33,641 nt of DNA from an uncultured Cuneatibacter sp. (GTDB lineage: Bacteria > Bacillota > Clostridia > Lachnospirales > Lachnospiraceae): the NCBI GenBank assembly GCA_934234215.1, contig CAKQHB010000027.1, positions 1 through 33,641 on the forward strand. Reading direction: 5' to 3'. The notes under the pieces were generated by a model. That model was given only the letters and a program-made list of their open reading frames with translations, was not told where the DNA came from and did not search any database. Positions 1 to 8,190 of this stretch are shown here, in pieces. Both the position numbers and the translations under genes were made by a program. Within the stretch, counting starts at the first letter, position 1. Each line of letters begins with the position of its first letter.

Positions 1-61
1 CGGAATTTGTCGCTTCGCGACCCGCCGCAGGCGGAGAATCCTGCGGAGCAGGATTCTATTT
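1..61 (-). repeat. Palindromic tri-hairpin repeat, left copy
   Basis: Three perfect hairpins abut without spacers, each with a three-base loop: 9-21 (GTCGC/GCGAC), 22-34 (CCGCC/GGCGG) and 35-57 (10-bp stem AGAATCCTGC). The reverse complement of 1-61 recurs at 9844-9903 with one substitution and one missing base. The copy may continue left of the window, because its outer end (1-8) corresponds to one arm of the terminator stem next to the right copy. It is probably a dispersed intergenic palindrome. No open reading frame lies in it. Confidence 0.8.
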
Positions 62-107
62 GGTATTACAGGAAATCGCGTTGCATTTCTAAAAAATATA
101 TAAAGTC

Positions 108-121
108 GTTGACAAATCAAC
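108..121. promoter_or_regulatory. Operator candidate 1 (over the -35 box)
   Basis: GTTGACAAATCAAC is an inverted repeat (GTTGA-N4-TCAAC) that covers the -35 hexamer. It resembles the TTTGA-N3-TCAAA type of site bound by FabT, the MarR-family repressor of fatty-acid genes in Firmicutes. Occupancy would block RNA polymerase. The binding protein is inferred. Confidence 0.5.
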
Positions 122-137
122 AAACACCGTGTAAGAT
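109..137 (+). promoter_or_regulatory. Promoter of the fatty-acid operon
   Basis: Consensus -35 TTGACA at 109-114 and -10 TAAGAT at 132-137 are separated by exactly 17 bases, placing the transcription start near 144 and leaving a leader of about 68 bases before acpP. Palindromes overlap the -35 box and the start region, so the promoter is probably repressible. Confidence 0.8.
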
Positions 138-145
138 ATGCGTCA

Positions 146-159
146 GTTGATTTATCAAC
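146..159. promoter_or_regulatory. Operator candidate 2 (at the transcription start)
   Basis: GTTGATTTATCAAC is an inverted repeat with six-base arms and a two-base centre, just downstream of the predicted start site. It shares the GTTGA...TCAAC arms with the site at 108-121; the two start 38 bases apart. The pair suggests cooperative or roadblock repression by one dimeric regulator. Confidence 0.55.
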
Positions 160-211
160 AAAGAGAAAAAACAAACAAATAGAGTAATACGAAAAATTGG
201 AGGAAATCGAG

Positions 212-442
212 ATGGTATTTGAGACAATGGCAAAATTATTAGCAGAGAGACTGGAGTGCAGTGCATCGGAGATCAAGATGGAGAGCAGTTTTAAGGAACT
301 GGGAATTGATTCTCTGGATACGGTAGATCTGTTGATGGGATTAGAAGATGAGCTGAATATCAGCGTAGAGCTGGATGAGAAGGTGGAAACCGTTGGAGAT
401 CTGGTGCGCTTCATTGAGAAGAAGCAGGCGGAGGAAGCATAA
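212..442 (+). CDS. acpP: Acyl carrier protein
   Basis: This 76-residue acidic protein carries the growing acyl chain in type II fatty-acid synthesis in the cytosol. The phosphopantetheine site is Ser34 in GIDSLDTVDLLM, the classic DSL motif at the start of helix 2. Its length matches the family (about 75-80 residues). The ATG at 212 is chosen because GGAGG at 199-203 lies eight bases upstream; an in-frame TTG at 197 falls inside that ribosome binding site and is rejected. It is the first gene of the operon, three bases before fabK, with its own strong promoter. In many Firmicute fab clusters fabH and a MarR gene precede acpP; here neither is present between the promoter and acpP. Confidence 0.95.
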   Translation: MVFETMAKLLAERLECSASEIKMESSFKELGIDSLDTVDLLMGLEDELNISVELDEKVETVGDLVRFIEKKQAEEA

Positions 443-445
443 GAG

Positions 446-1390
446 ATGATTCGGACACCGATTTGTGACATGCTGGGGATCCGGTATCCAGTCTTTCAGG
501 GCGGTATGGCATGGATTTCCGATGGAAAATTAGCAGCGGCAGTCTCCAATGGAGGTGGACTCGGAATCATCGCAGCGGGCAATGCTCCGGCAAAGATTGT
601 GAGGGAAGAGATCCACATTGCAAAGTCTCTGACAGACAAGCCCTTTGGTGTGAATATCATGCTCATGAGTCCGTATGCGGATGAGGTCGCGGCGCTTGTG
701 TGTGAGGAGCGAGTTGCAGTTGTGACCACGGGAGCAGGTAATCCGTCCAAATACATGGAAAATTTCCGAAAGGCGGGGATTCATGTGATTCCGGTGGTGG
801 CATCTGTCGCGATGGCGAAGCTGATGACGAGACTTGGCGCCAGTGCTTTGATCGCAGAGGGCGGCGAGAGCGGCGGTCATGTGGGCGAGCTGACGACGAT
901 GGTGCTTGTGCCGATGATCTGCGATGCTACAGATCTGCCAGTTCTGGCAGCAGGCGGTATTGTGGATGGCAGAGGTGTGGCAGCAGCGTTTTTGCTGGGA
1001 GCCTGCGGCGTACAGATGGGAACACGGTTTCTCAGTGCTGTGGAATGTGGTGTTCACCCAGCATATAAAGAGAAAATCCTGAAAGCAAAGGATCTGTGCA
1101 CGACGGTAACCGGAAAGCGGCTGGGTCATCCGGTGCGGAGCTTGCGGACGATCTATACAAGAGAATATACAAAGGCAGAGTACAGCGATATTTCCGATGA
1201 AGCATTGGAGCAGCTGGGAGTTGGTGCTCTTCGCAGAGCGGCAAAAGAGGGAGATAACGAATACGGCTGTTTTCTGGCAGGACAGGTGGCTGCCCGGGTG
1301 AAGAAGGAACAGCCCGCGGCAGAGATTGTGCGGGAAGTGATGGAAGAGGCAGAACCAGTCCTCAGAGGAGCGATGAAATGGGTAAAATAG
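446..1390 (+). CDS. fabK: Enoyl-ACP reductase II, FMN-dependent
   Basis: The 314-residue TIM-barrel protein of the nitronate monooxygenase/FabK family reduces trans-2-enoyl-ACP in the last step of each elongation cycle, using FMN and NAD(P)H. Visible hallmarks are the N-terminal YPVFQGGMAWIS, the FMN-phosphate loops (AAGGIVDGRGVAAAFLLGA, GVQMGTRFL) and His145 in EGGESGGHVGE, the position of the conserved active-site histidine. FabK is unrelated to FabI and is known for triclosan insensitivity. The start follows acpP by three bases, with GGAGG at 430-434 inside the acpP end. The 3' end overlaps fabD by 13 bases. Its place between acpP and fabD matches streptococcal-type fab operons. No fabI or fabL is visible here. 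Confidence 0.93.
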   Translation: MIRTPICDMLGIRYPVFQGGMAWISDGKLAAAVSNGGGLGIIAAGNAPAKIVREEIHIAKSLTDKPFGVNIMLMSPYADEVAALVCEERVAVVTTGAGNPSKYMENFRKAGIHVIPVVASVAMAKLMTRLGASALIAEGGESGGHVGELTTMVLVPMICDATDLPVLAAGGIVDGRGVAAAFLLGACGVQMGTRFLSAVECGVHPAYKEKILKAKDLCTTVTGKRLGHPVRSLRTIYTREYTKAEYSDISDEALEQLGVGALRRAAKEGDNEYGCFLAGQVAARVKKEQPAAEIVREVMEEAEPVLRGAMKWVK

Positions 1391-2301
1391 CATTTGTATT
1401 TTCCGGACAGGGCGCGCAGTATCCGGGAATGGGAGAGGAGCTTGCAAAGGTCAGTCCGGCAGCAAAAGCGGTGTTTGACATTGCGGAGAGCATCCGTCCC
1501 GGTACAAAGGAACAGTGCTTTCACGGCGATGCAGAGATCCTTTCCGAAACAAATAACACGCAGCCCTGCATGTTTGCCATGGAGCTTGCCTGTGCGAAAG
1601 CACTGGAAGAGCAGGGAATCCGTGCAGATGTTGCAGCGGGATTTTCGCTAGGAGAGCTTACAGCGTTGTGTGAAGCTGAGGTTGCAGAGCCGGGGGAAAT
1701 GTTCCGGCTGATCTGCAGACGGGGCGAATTGATGCAGCAGGCAGCGAAAGAGCATCCGGCATCTATGGCGGCAGTTGTAAAACTGTCTGCGGAAACGGTG
1801 GTGGAGCTGTGTCAGGACATTCCGGATCTGTACCCGGTGAATTTTAATTGTCCGGGACAGGTATCCGTCTCCGGAGAGCCGGAACGAATTGCGCAGTTAA
1901 AAGAGCGTGTGCGGGAAGCGGGAGGCAGATTGATCCCGTTAAAAGTAAAAGGCGGTTTTCACTCGCCCTTTCTGGCGAATGCGGGCGCTGCCTTTGAAAA
2001 AGAATTAAGACAGGCGAAGCTGAACCAGACAGCGATTCCGGTATATGCCAATGTGGACGGAGCAGTATATGGGGAAAATATTGCGGACAAGCTGAGTCAG
2101 CAGATGACATCTCCGGTGCAGTGGGAGCAGACGATTCGAAATATGATTGCAGATGGCGTGAATGTCTTTGTGGAATTAGGACCGGGGGAGACTCTGTGTG
2201 GAATGATCCAGAGAATCGATCCGAATGTGACGGTGTGTCATGTTTCGGATGAAAAAACTCTGGCAGAAACGATTGTCTGCTGTCAAAAAGCAAAGCCGTG
2301 A
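1378..2301 (+). CDS. fabD: Malonyl-CoA:ACP transacylase
   Basis: This 307-residue enzyme moves malonyl from CoA to AcpP, supplying the extender unit. It has the N-terminal FVFSGQGAQYPGMG motif, nucleophile Ser90 in GFSLGEL and active-site His195 in KGGFHSPF. The usual GHSxGE elbow reads GFSLGE here (His to Phe next to the serine), a change seen in some family members and not expected to abolish activity. The ATG at 1378 has AGAGGAG seven bases upstream and lies within the fabK end, giving a 13-base overlap and probable translational coupling. Length is normal. Confidence 0.93.
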   Translation: MGKIAFVFSGQGAQYPGMGEELAKVSPAAKAVFDIAESIRPGTKEQCFHGDAEILSETNNTQPCMFAMELACAKALEEQGIRADVAAGFSLGELTALCEAEVAEPGEMFRLICRRGELMQQAAKEHPASMAAVVKLSAETVVELCQDIPDLYPVNFNCPGQVSVSGEPERIAQLKERVREAGGRLIPLKVKGGFHSPFLANAGAAFEKELRQAKLNQTAIPVYANVDGAVYGENIADKLSQQMTSPVQWEQTIRNMIADGVNVFVELGPGETLCGMIQRIDPNVTVCHVSDEKTLAETIVCCQKAKP

Positions 2302-2344
2302 GAGGCAGACTGTGGGCCATTTATCGGAATTGAGGAGAAAAGAA

Positions 2345-3079
2345 ATGAATTTGGCAGGAAAGACAGCAATTGTGACAGGGGCATCGAGAGGAATCGGAGC
2401 AGCGATCGCTCTGAAACTTGCAGAGGAAGGCGCAAACATTGCCATCGTGTATGCAGGCAGACATGAGGCTGCAAAAATTTGTGCCAGACAGTGTCAGGAA
2501 AAAGGAGTGCGGGCGGAAGCTTATTGCTGCGATGTAGCGGACTTCGATGGATCCAGACAGACTGTGGAACAGATCCGAAAGGATTTTGGGAGTGTGGAGA
2601 TTCTGATTAACAATGCCGGAGTGACGCAGGATGGACTACTATTTTCTATGAAGGAAGAAGCATGGGATGCCGTGCTGAATACGAATTTAAAAGGGGCATT
2701 TCACATGATCCGTCATTGCAGTGGGCTGTTTTTAAGACAGCGTGCAGGCAGAATCGTAAATGTTGCATCTGTTGTCGGAATCACAGGAAATGCGGGACAG
2801 AGCAATTATGCAGCATCAAAAGCAGGTCTGATTGGTCTGACAAAATCTACAGCGAAAGAATTGGGGACAAGGGGAATCCTTTGTAATGCAGTTGCTCCCG
2901 GATGGATCGAGACGGAGATGACGGATTCTATTTCGGAGAAAAAAGAAGCCTGGCTGGGACAAATCCCGCTGGGCAGAGGCGGAACACCGGAAGAGGTTGC
3001 GGAAGCAGTCACGTTTCTCGTAAAAGCGGATTATATCACCGGTGAAGTTCTGCGGGTAGACGGCGGAATGGCTATGTGA
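2345..3079 (+). CDS. fabG: 3-oxoacyl-ACP reductase
   Basis: This 244-residue short-chain dehydrogenase reduces 3-oxoacyl-ACP with NADPH. The cofactor loop TGASRGIGAAIA (residues 11-22), NNAGVT (89-94) and the Ser142-Tyr155-Lys159 triad (ASVVGITGNAGQSNYAASK) are intact, and the C-terminal ITGEVLRVDGGMAM is typical of FabG. The ATG at 2345 is preferred: GAGGAG at 2332-2337 sits seven bases before it, and the TGA-type product start MNLAGKTAIVTG matches family N-termini. Starts further upstream would overlap fabD and add unrelated sequence. A 43-base gap separates it from fabD and 31 bases from fabF. Confidence 0.93.
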   Translation: MNLAGKTAIVTGASRGIGAAIALKLAEEGANIAIVYAGRHEAAKICARQCQEKGVRAEAYCCDVADFDGSRQTVEQIRKDFGSVEILINNAGVTQDGLLFSMKEEAWDAVLNTNLKGAFHMIRHCSGLFLRQRAGRIVNVASVVGITGNAGQSNYAASKAGLIGLTKSTAKELGTRGILCNAVAPGWIETEMTDSISEKKEAWLGQIPLGRGGTPEEVAEAVTFLVKADYITGEVLRVDGGMAM

Positions 3080-3110
3080 GCGCAGAACAGATAGGAGAGA
3101 AGAAAACAAT

Positions 3111-4361
3111 ATGAATCAACAAAATCGAAGAGTCGTTGTGACGGGGCTGGGTGCCGTGACACCGGTGGGAAACACGGTAGAGGAGACCTGGAACAGTCTT
3201 GTGAATGGAATTCACGGCATTGGTCCCATTACACAGTTTGATACAACCGAGATGAAAGCAAAACTGGGAGCGGAAGTGAAAAATTTTGATCCCAGAGATT
3301 ATATGGAAAAGGCAGAGATTTTGCGCACCGATCGCTATGTACAGTTTGCACTGGCGAGTGCAGTGCAGGCGGTGGAGGAGAGCGGCATTGTGGGAACCGT
3401 GGAGCCGGAACGATTTGGCGTTTATTTTGGCTCCGGTATCGGTGGAATTAACAGCTTTACGACAGAGCATAAGAAATTGTTAGATCGTGGACCGTCGCGT
3501 GTGTCCCCTTATTTTATTCCGATGCTGATTGCCAATATGGGTGCGGGGATGATCGCCATTCGCTTTCAGTGCAAAGGAGCGGCGCTTCCGGCAGTGACGG
3601 CATGTGCATCCGGTTCCAATGCCATCGGAGAGGCCGTGCGCGCGATTCGACACGGGTATGCGGATGCCATGATCACAGGAGGTGCGGAGGCATCCATCAA
3701 TCCCTGCGGTGTTGCCGGATTTATTAACATGAAGGCTCTCTCAACGGCGGAAAACCCGGAGGAGGCATCTCTGCCCTTTGATAAGCGGAGAAAAGGGTTT
3801 GTGATCGGAGAGGGCGGTGCAGCCCTTGTGCTGGAGGAATATGAGCATGCGAAAAAGCGCGGCGCACATATTTACGGCGAGGTATGCGGATACGGTTCCA
3901 CTTGTGACGCCTATCATATGACCTCCCCGGCACCGGATGCAGAAGGCGGTGCTCGTGCCATGAAACAGGCATTGGAAGAGGCGAATTACACGGGTTCGGA
4001 ACGAGTCTATATCAATGCCCATGGAACCGGAACGCCGATGAATGACAGCGGCGAGACATTAGCGATCAAGAAGGCATTGGGAGAAGAACAGGCGTACAAA
4101 GCTTTTGTCAGCTCCACAAAATCCATGACCGGGCATATGTTAGGCGCAGCGGGTGCGCTGGAAGCAATCGTGTGTCTGAAAGTGATGGAGACAGGTATTT
4201 TGCCGCCAACGATTCATTTGCAGGAACCGGATCCGGCTTGTGATCTGAATTATATTCCGGAGAAAGCAATTCGTCAGAATGTAGATCTTTGTATTTCCAA
4301 TTCGCTGGGATTTGGCGGTCACAATGCCAGTCTGGCATTTCGAAAGGTGGTTCCGGAATGA
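3111..4361 (+). CDS. fabF: 3-oxoacyl-ACP synthase II
   Basis: This 416-residue condensing enzyme elongates acyl-ACP with malonyl-ACP. The thiolase-fold triad is complete: Cys165 in TACASGSNAIG, His304 in NAHGTGTPMND and His342 in STKSMTGHMLGAAG, with Lys337 in the same loop. The C-terminal SNSLGFGGHNASLAF closes the domain. Length is normal for FabF (about 410-415). AGGAGAG precedes the ATG. It overlaps accB by four bases (ATGA). No FabH-type initiating synthase is present in the window, so chain initiation must rely on a gene elsewhere or on decarboxylation by FabF. Confidence 0.95.
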   Translation: MNQQNRRVVVTGLGAVTPVGNTVEETWNSLVNGIHGIGPITQFDTTEMKAKLGAEVKNFDPRDYMEKAEILRTDRYVQFALASAVQAVEESGIVGTVEPERFGVYFGSGIGGINSFTTEHKKLLDRGPSRVSPYFIPMLIANMGAGMIAIRFQCKGAALPAVTACASGSNAIGEAVRAIRHGYADAMITGGAEASINPCGVAGFINMKALSTAENPEEASLPFDKRRKGFVIGEGGAALVLEEYEHAKKRGAHIYGEVCGYGSTCDAYHMTSPAPDAEGGARAMKQALEEANYTGSERVYINAHGTGTPMNDSGETLAIKKALGEEQAYKAFVSSTKSMTGHMLGAAGALEAIVCLKVMETGILPPTIHLQEPDPACDLNYIPEKAIRQNVDLCISNSLGFGGHNASLAFRKVVPE

Positions 4362-4819
4362 ACAGGACAGAGATGAAAGCATATGCGGCGCTGATGCAGG
4401 AGATGGATCTGACCGGACTGGAGATCGATGAGCAGCGGGGGGTCTATCGTCTGGAGCGGGGCAGCAACAGCCGAAAGACGAATGCGGGGAATCAATGGAG
4501 CGATATCCCGGAAGGAAAGCTGGAGCGGGAGCCGGAGAAAGTGACAGGAGCAGAGCAGTTACATCCGGAAGGAGAAGCGACGCTGTCTCCGATGGTGGGT
4601 GTATTTTATGCGGCGCCGACAGAGAATGCAGATCCGTTCGTAAAAGTAGGAGATCATGTCCGAAAGGGCGACACGCTATGCATCATTGAAGCGATGAAAC
4701 TGATGAATGAGGTTTCTGCGGAGACCGATGGTGAGATCGTAGAAGTTTGTGTGGAGAACGGTCAGTTTGTGGAATATGGAATGCCGCTCTTCCGAATCCG
4801 GGAGGGAAAGAACGCATGA
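4358..4819 (+). CDS. accB: Biotin carboxyl carrier protein of acetyl-CoA carboxylase
   Basis: The 153-residue AccB carries biotin between carboxylase and carboxyltransferase. The biotinylated residue is Lys114 in the invariant EAMKLM motif, within a C-terminal biotinyl domain (about 75-150, starting LSPMVGVFYAAP). The first 35 residues form the helical dimerisation segment; residues 35-75 are a charged, flexible linker. The ATG at 4358 overlaps the fabF stop as ATGA, and its own stop overlaps fabZ the same way, so three genes are translationally coupled. A longer in-frame upstream extension is rejected because it lies inside fabF. Confidence 0.94.
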   Translation: MNRTEMKAYAALMQEMDLTGLEIDEQRGVYRLERGSNSRKTNAGNQWSDIPEGKLEREPEKVTGAEQLHPEGEATLSPMVGVFYAAPTENADPFVKVGDHVRKGDTLCIIEAMKLMNEVSAETDGEIVEVCVENGQFVEYGMPLFRIREGKNA

Positions 4820-5244
4820 ATCGAGAAGAATTGAAGCAGATCTTGCCCCATCGGGAGCCAATGTTACTTTTAGATACTGTAGAAAAACAGGTGGAAAACG
4901 GAGAGGAGATCGCGATCGGAGCCTATCAGGTGCGCGGCGAGGAATGGTTTTTGCAGGGACATTTTCCGGAAAATCCAATCGTGCCCGGCGTGATCCAGTG
5001 TGAAATTCTGGCGCAGTCAGTGTGTGTGCTGCTGACAGGAGCTTTGAAGCCCGGCTGTGTGCCGATGTATACCGGCATGAAACAGGTGAAGTTTCGCAAT
5101 CCGGTACGACCGGGAGATTTGTTTCAAACCAGATGTAAGATCACAAGAAGTCATCCGCCGTTTTATTTTGCAGAAGGAAAAGGATATGTGGGAGAGACAC
5201 TTTGTATCGAAGCAGAATTTTCTTTTGCAGTTGTGGAGCAGTGA
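4816..5244 (+). CDS. fabZ: 3-hydroxyacyl-ACP dehydratase
   Basis: This 142-residue hotdog-fold protein dehydrates 3-hydroxyacyl-ACP to trans-2-enoyl-ACP, the substrate of FabK. It starts with the family signature LPHREPMLLLDTV and has the catalytic pair His49 and Glu63 in GHFPENPIVPGVIQCEILAQ. The ATG at 4816 follows GGAGGG at 4801-4806 and overlaps the accB stop (ATGA). Length agrees with FabZ (about 140-150). No FabA/FabM isomerase is nearby, so the route to unsaturated acids is not shown by this window. Confidence 0.94.
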   Translation: MNREELKQILPHREPMLLLDTVEKQVENGEEIAIGAYQVRGEEWFLQGHFPENPIVPGVIQCEILAQSVCVLLTGALKPGCVPMYTGMKQVKFRNPVRPGDLFQTRCKITRSHPPFYFAEGKGYVGETLCIEAEFSFAVVEQ

Positions 5245-5249
5245 GACAG

Positions 5250-6548
5250 ATGTTTACAAAGATTTTGATTGCAAACCGCGGGGAAATCGCGGTGCGCATT
5301 ATCCGGGCATGTAAAGAGATGGGCATCGCCACCGTGGCAGTATATTCTCAGGCAGATGCAGACACTCTGGCAGTGGCATTGGCAGATGAAAGCATTTGTA
5401 TTGGTGCGGCAGTGCCGGAGGACAGTTATCTGAATGAGCAGCGAATCCTCAGTGCGGCGCTGGCAGTAAATGCAACTGCGATTCATCCGGGATATGGGTT
5501 TTTATCTGAACGGGAATCGTTTGCGGAATTGTGTGAGCAAAATGGAATCGTTTTTATCGGACCATCCGGTGCTGTGATGCGGGCGCTCAGCGACAAGGCG
5601 AAGAGCAAAGAGCAGATGGCGGCAGCAGGACTTCCGGTCATTCCGGGAAGTATGGCAGTGATGAATGCAGAGCAGGCGGTTGCTTATGCTGCGGAGATTG
5701 GATATCCGGTGATGCTGAAAGCCCGTTCCGGCGGAGGCGGACGGGGTATCCGAGTCATCGCCTCAGAAGAACAGATGCGGCAGATATATGAGACGGCAGC
5801 CGCGGAAAGTCTGGCTGCATTTGGCGATGCCGCGCTATATGTGGAGAAATATGTGTATCCGGCACGCCATATTGAAGTGCAGATCCTTGCGGATGAGGAG
5901 GGCGGTGTGCTCTGCCTTGGTGAACGGGATTGCTCGGTACAGAGGAGACATCAGAAATTAATAGAAGAATCGCCGTCTCCGGGAGTTACAGACGAACAGA
6001 GACAATATCTGATGCAGATCTGCAGAAAAGCAGTACAGACGCTGGGATATGTGGGGGTTGGAACGCTGGAATTTTTGCTGGATGCCGAGGGACATTTCTG
6101 GTTCATGGAGATGAATCTGCGTCTGCAGGTGGAGCATGGCGTGACAGAAATGCTGACCCGAACAGATCTGGTAAAATGGCAGATCCGCACGGCGGCAGGT
6201 GTCTGTGTCCCGAAAAAAGAGATCTTTCTGGAGGGGGCGTGTATCGAGTGTCGGATCAACGCCAGATCCACCGGAAGGATTGACACCTTGCATGTACCGG
6301 GAGGACCGTTTGTGCGGTTCGATACATGGATGGTACAGGGAATGGAAGTGTCTCCTTATTACGATTCACTGCTTGGAAAACTCATCGTCTATGCAGGCAC
6401 ACGGGAGGAGGCACTGCGAAAGATGCGGGCAGCTCTGTGCGAGCTTGTGATAGAAGGAGTGGAAACAAATCTTGCAGAGCAGTTGGAACTGATTGATACC
6501 GCCGAATTTTCGGACGGCAGCTATGATCTGAGATTGTTGGAAGCATAA
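5250..6548 (+). CDS. accC: Biotin carboxylase subunit of acetyl-CoA carboxylase
   Basis: The 432-residue ATP-grasp enzyme carboxylates biotin on AccB with bicarbonate and ATP. Seen are the N-terminal KILIANRGEIAVRIIRA, the GYGFLSE segment, the glycine-rich ATP loop KARSGGGGRGIRV, the conserved RDCSVQRRHQKLIEE and the catalytic stretch MEMNLRLQVEH. In that last motif the common MEMNTRIQVEHPVTE reads LRLQVEHGVTE, a mild deviation. It is slightly shorter than E. coli AccC (449). The ATG at 5250 is five bases after the fabZ stop; the spacing to GGAG at 5235-5238 is long, so coupling with fabZ probably helps initiation. Confidence 0.94.
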   Translation: MFTKILIANRGEIAVRIIRACKEMGIATVAVYSQADADTLAVALADESICIGAAVPEDSYLNEQRILSAALAVNATAIHPGYGFLSERESFAELCEQNGIVFIGPSGAVMRALSDKAKSKEQMAAAGLPVIPGSMAVMNAEQAVAYAAEIGYPVMLKARSGGGGRGIRVIASEEQMRQIYETAAAESLAAFGDAALYVEKYVYPARHIEVQILADEEGGVLCLGERDCSVQRRHQKLIEESPSPGVTDEQRQYLMQICRKAVQTLGYVGVGTLEFLLDAEGHFWFMEMNLRLQVEHGVTEMLTRTDLVKWQIRTAAGVCVPKKEIFLEGACIECRINARSTGRIDTLHVPGGPFVRFDTWMVQGMEVSPYYDSLLGKLIVYAGTREEALRKMRAALCELVIEGVETNLAEQLELIDTAEFSDGSYDLRLLEA

Positions 6549-6563
6549 CAGGAGGAAGGACAA

Positions 6564-7415
6564 ATGCCATTGCTGCATTTTATACATCATCCGAAAAATG
6601 AATTAGAGCGGGCAGGGAGAAGTGCGGCATCTGCCACAGAGCCGGAGCGCAGCTGCCCAAATTGTCACAGGACATATCCGGTGCGCCTTATCCGGGAAGC
6701 GGTATATACGTGTCCGGATTGCGGATATCATTATCGGATCGGTGCAAGGCGACGGATCCAGACGCTTGTGGATGCAGGCAGTTTTTCGGAACTGTGGGAG
6801 GATCTGGAGACGACCGATCCGCTGCAGTTCCCGGAATATGAAGCAAAACTGGAAAAAGCGAGAAATTCCAGTCGGGAAAAGGAAGGCGTTCTGTGCGGAA
6901 CCGCGAGCATTGGCGGCGGTAAGTGTGCGCTGTTTGTCATGGAACCGCAATTTATGATGGGCAGCATGGGATGCGTTGTGGGAGAAAAAATAACACGGCT
7001 GTTTGAGTATGCACTGGAACAGCGTTTGCCGGTGATTGGTTTTACGGTATCCGGCGGTGCCAGAATGCAGGAGGGATTGTTGTCTCTGATGCAAATGGCA
7101 AAGACAAGCGGCGCGGTTGCCAGACATTCCGGTGCGGGACTTTTGTACATAACGGTTTTGACGAGTCCCACCACCGGCGGTGTGACGGCAAGCTTTGCGA
7201 TGGAGGGAGATCTCATTGCGGCAGAGCCGGGTGCCACTATTGGATTTGCAGGAGCGAGGGTCGTGGAACAGACAACGAGGAAAGCCCTTCCGAAAGGATT
7301 TCAGACGGCGGAATCGTTGCTGGAACATGGGTCTGTGGATCTGATCCTGCCACGCACGCATCAAAAAGAGCAATTAGCAAAATTGCTGCAGCTTCATACA
7401 GGAGGAAGACAATGA
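6564..7415 (+). CDS. accD: Acetyl-CoA carboxylase carboxyltransferase beta subunit
   Basis: This 283-residue subunit pairs with AccA to transfer carboxyl from biotin to acetyl-CoA, making malonyl-CoA. An N-terminal C4 zinc ribbon is complete (Cys31, Cys34, Cys50, Cys53: CPNC and CPDC). The crotonase-like core includes GFTVSGGARMQEGLLSLMQM and TSPTTGGVTASFAMEGD, forming the oxyanion holes. AGGAGGAAGG lies directly before the ATG. The stop overlaps the accA start (ATGA), which helps equal synthesis of the two subunits of the heterotetramer. Confidence 0.95.
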   Translation: MPLLHFIHHPKNELERAGRSAASATEPERSCPNCHRTYPVRLIREAVYTCPDCGYHYRIGARRRIQTLVDAGSFSELWEDLETTDPLQFPEYEAKLEKARNSSREKEGVLCGTASIGGGKCALFVMEPQFMMGSMGCVVGEKITRLFEYALEQRLPVIGFTVSGGARMQEGLLSLMQMAKTSGAVARHSGAGLLYITVLTSPTTGGVTASFAMEGDLIAAEPGATIGFAGARVVEQTTRKALPKGFQTAESLLEHGSVDLILPRTHQKEQLAKLLQLHTGGRQ

Positions 7416-8182
7416 GTACAGCATATGAACGGGTTCGGATCGCGAGAAGCAACGATCGCCCCACCGGGCAGGATTTTCTTCAGGCATTGTGTCCGAATTT
7501 TGTGGAACTGCACGGAGACCGATTGTTTGGAGATGATGCGGCGATCATCGGTGGAATCGGAACCGTATGCGGACAGGCAGCAACCATCATCGCCATTGAA
7601 AAAGGACATACCGGGAAAGAACGGACACTGCGCTCGTTTGGATCACCGCATCCGGAAGGATACCGCAAAGCGATGCGCCTCATGCGTCAGGCAGAAAAAT
7701 TTGGACGCCCGGTTTTGTGCCTCGTGGATACTGCCGGGGCATACTGTGGTGTCGATGCGGAGGAGCGCGGTCAGGGAGCTGCAATTGCAGAAAATCTCAT
7801 GGGAATGATGCAGCTTTCTGTGCCGATTCTCACAATTTTAATTGGAGAGGGCGGCAGCGGCGGTGCGTTGGCGCTGGCAGTGGCAGATCAGGTCTGGATG
7901 CTGGAGAATGCGGTATACTCTGTGATTTCTGCAGAAGGCTGTGCCAGTATTTTATGGAAAGATGCGAAAAAGGCGGCGGAAGCAGCGGAGTCTTTGCAGT
8001 TGACTTCTGAAGCAGCAAAGCGGTTTGGCATTGTGGAAGAAGTGATTTCCGAACAGGGGCTTGGAACCCCGGATTTTTATGAAACGCTGCAAAAAAGGAT
8101 TGCAGCAGCATGGGAAGAACTGAAAAAAGATCCGCAGCTTTTGGAACATCGCTATGAGCGGTTTCGCAAGTATGGAAGATAG
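7412..8182 (+). CDS. accA: Acetyl-CoA carboxylase carboxyltransferase alpha subunit
   Basis: The 256-residue partner of AccD carries the carboxybiotin-binding half of the site. Features are FVELHGDRLFGDDAAIIGGI, the PEGYRKAMRLMRQAEKF helix and GEGGSGGALALAVADQVWML. It is shorter than E. coli AccA (319) because it lacks the N-terminal helical extension; the clostridial form is commonly this size, so it is not a truncation. GGAGGAAG precedes the ATG, which overlaps the accD stop. Eight bases separate it from the synthetase gene, so both belong to one transcript. Confidence 0.94.
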   Translation: MSTAYERVRIARSNDRPTGQDFLQALCPNFVELHGDRLFGDDAAIIGGIGTVCGQAATIIAIEKGHTGKERTLRSFGSPHPEGYRKAMRLMRQAEKFGRPVLCLVDTAGAYCGVDAEERGQGAAIAENLMGMMQLSVPILTILIGEGGSGGALALAVADQVWMLENAVYSVISAEGCASILWKDAKKAAEAAESLQLTSEAAKRFGIVEEVISEQGLGTPDFYETLQKRIAAAWEELKKDPQLLEHRYERFRKYGR

Positions 8183-8190
8183 GAGCAGAC

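Noticed and set aside
1..211. FapR operator or a riboswitch in the fab leader
   Set aside because: The FapR consensus (TTAGTACCTRGTATTA type) is absent and the leader is too short and AT-rich for a known riboswitch.
530..1447. A 305-codon open frame on the minus strand
   Set aside because: Shadow of fabK; composition is unlike a real protein and no initiation signal is present.
7412..8182. Truncated accA
   Set aside because: It is about 60 residues shorter than the E. coli protein, but the core motifs are complete and the clostridial form lacks the N-terminal extension.
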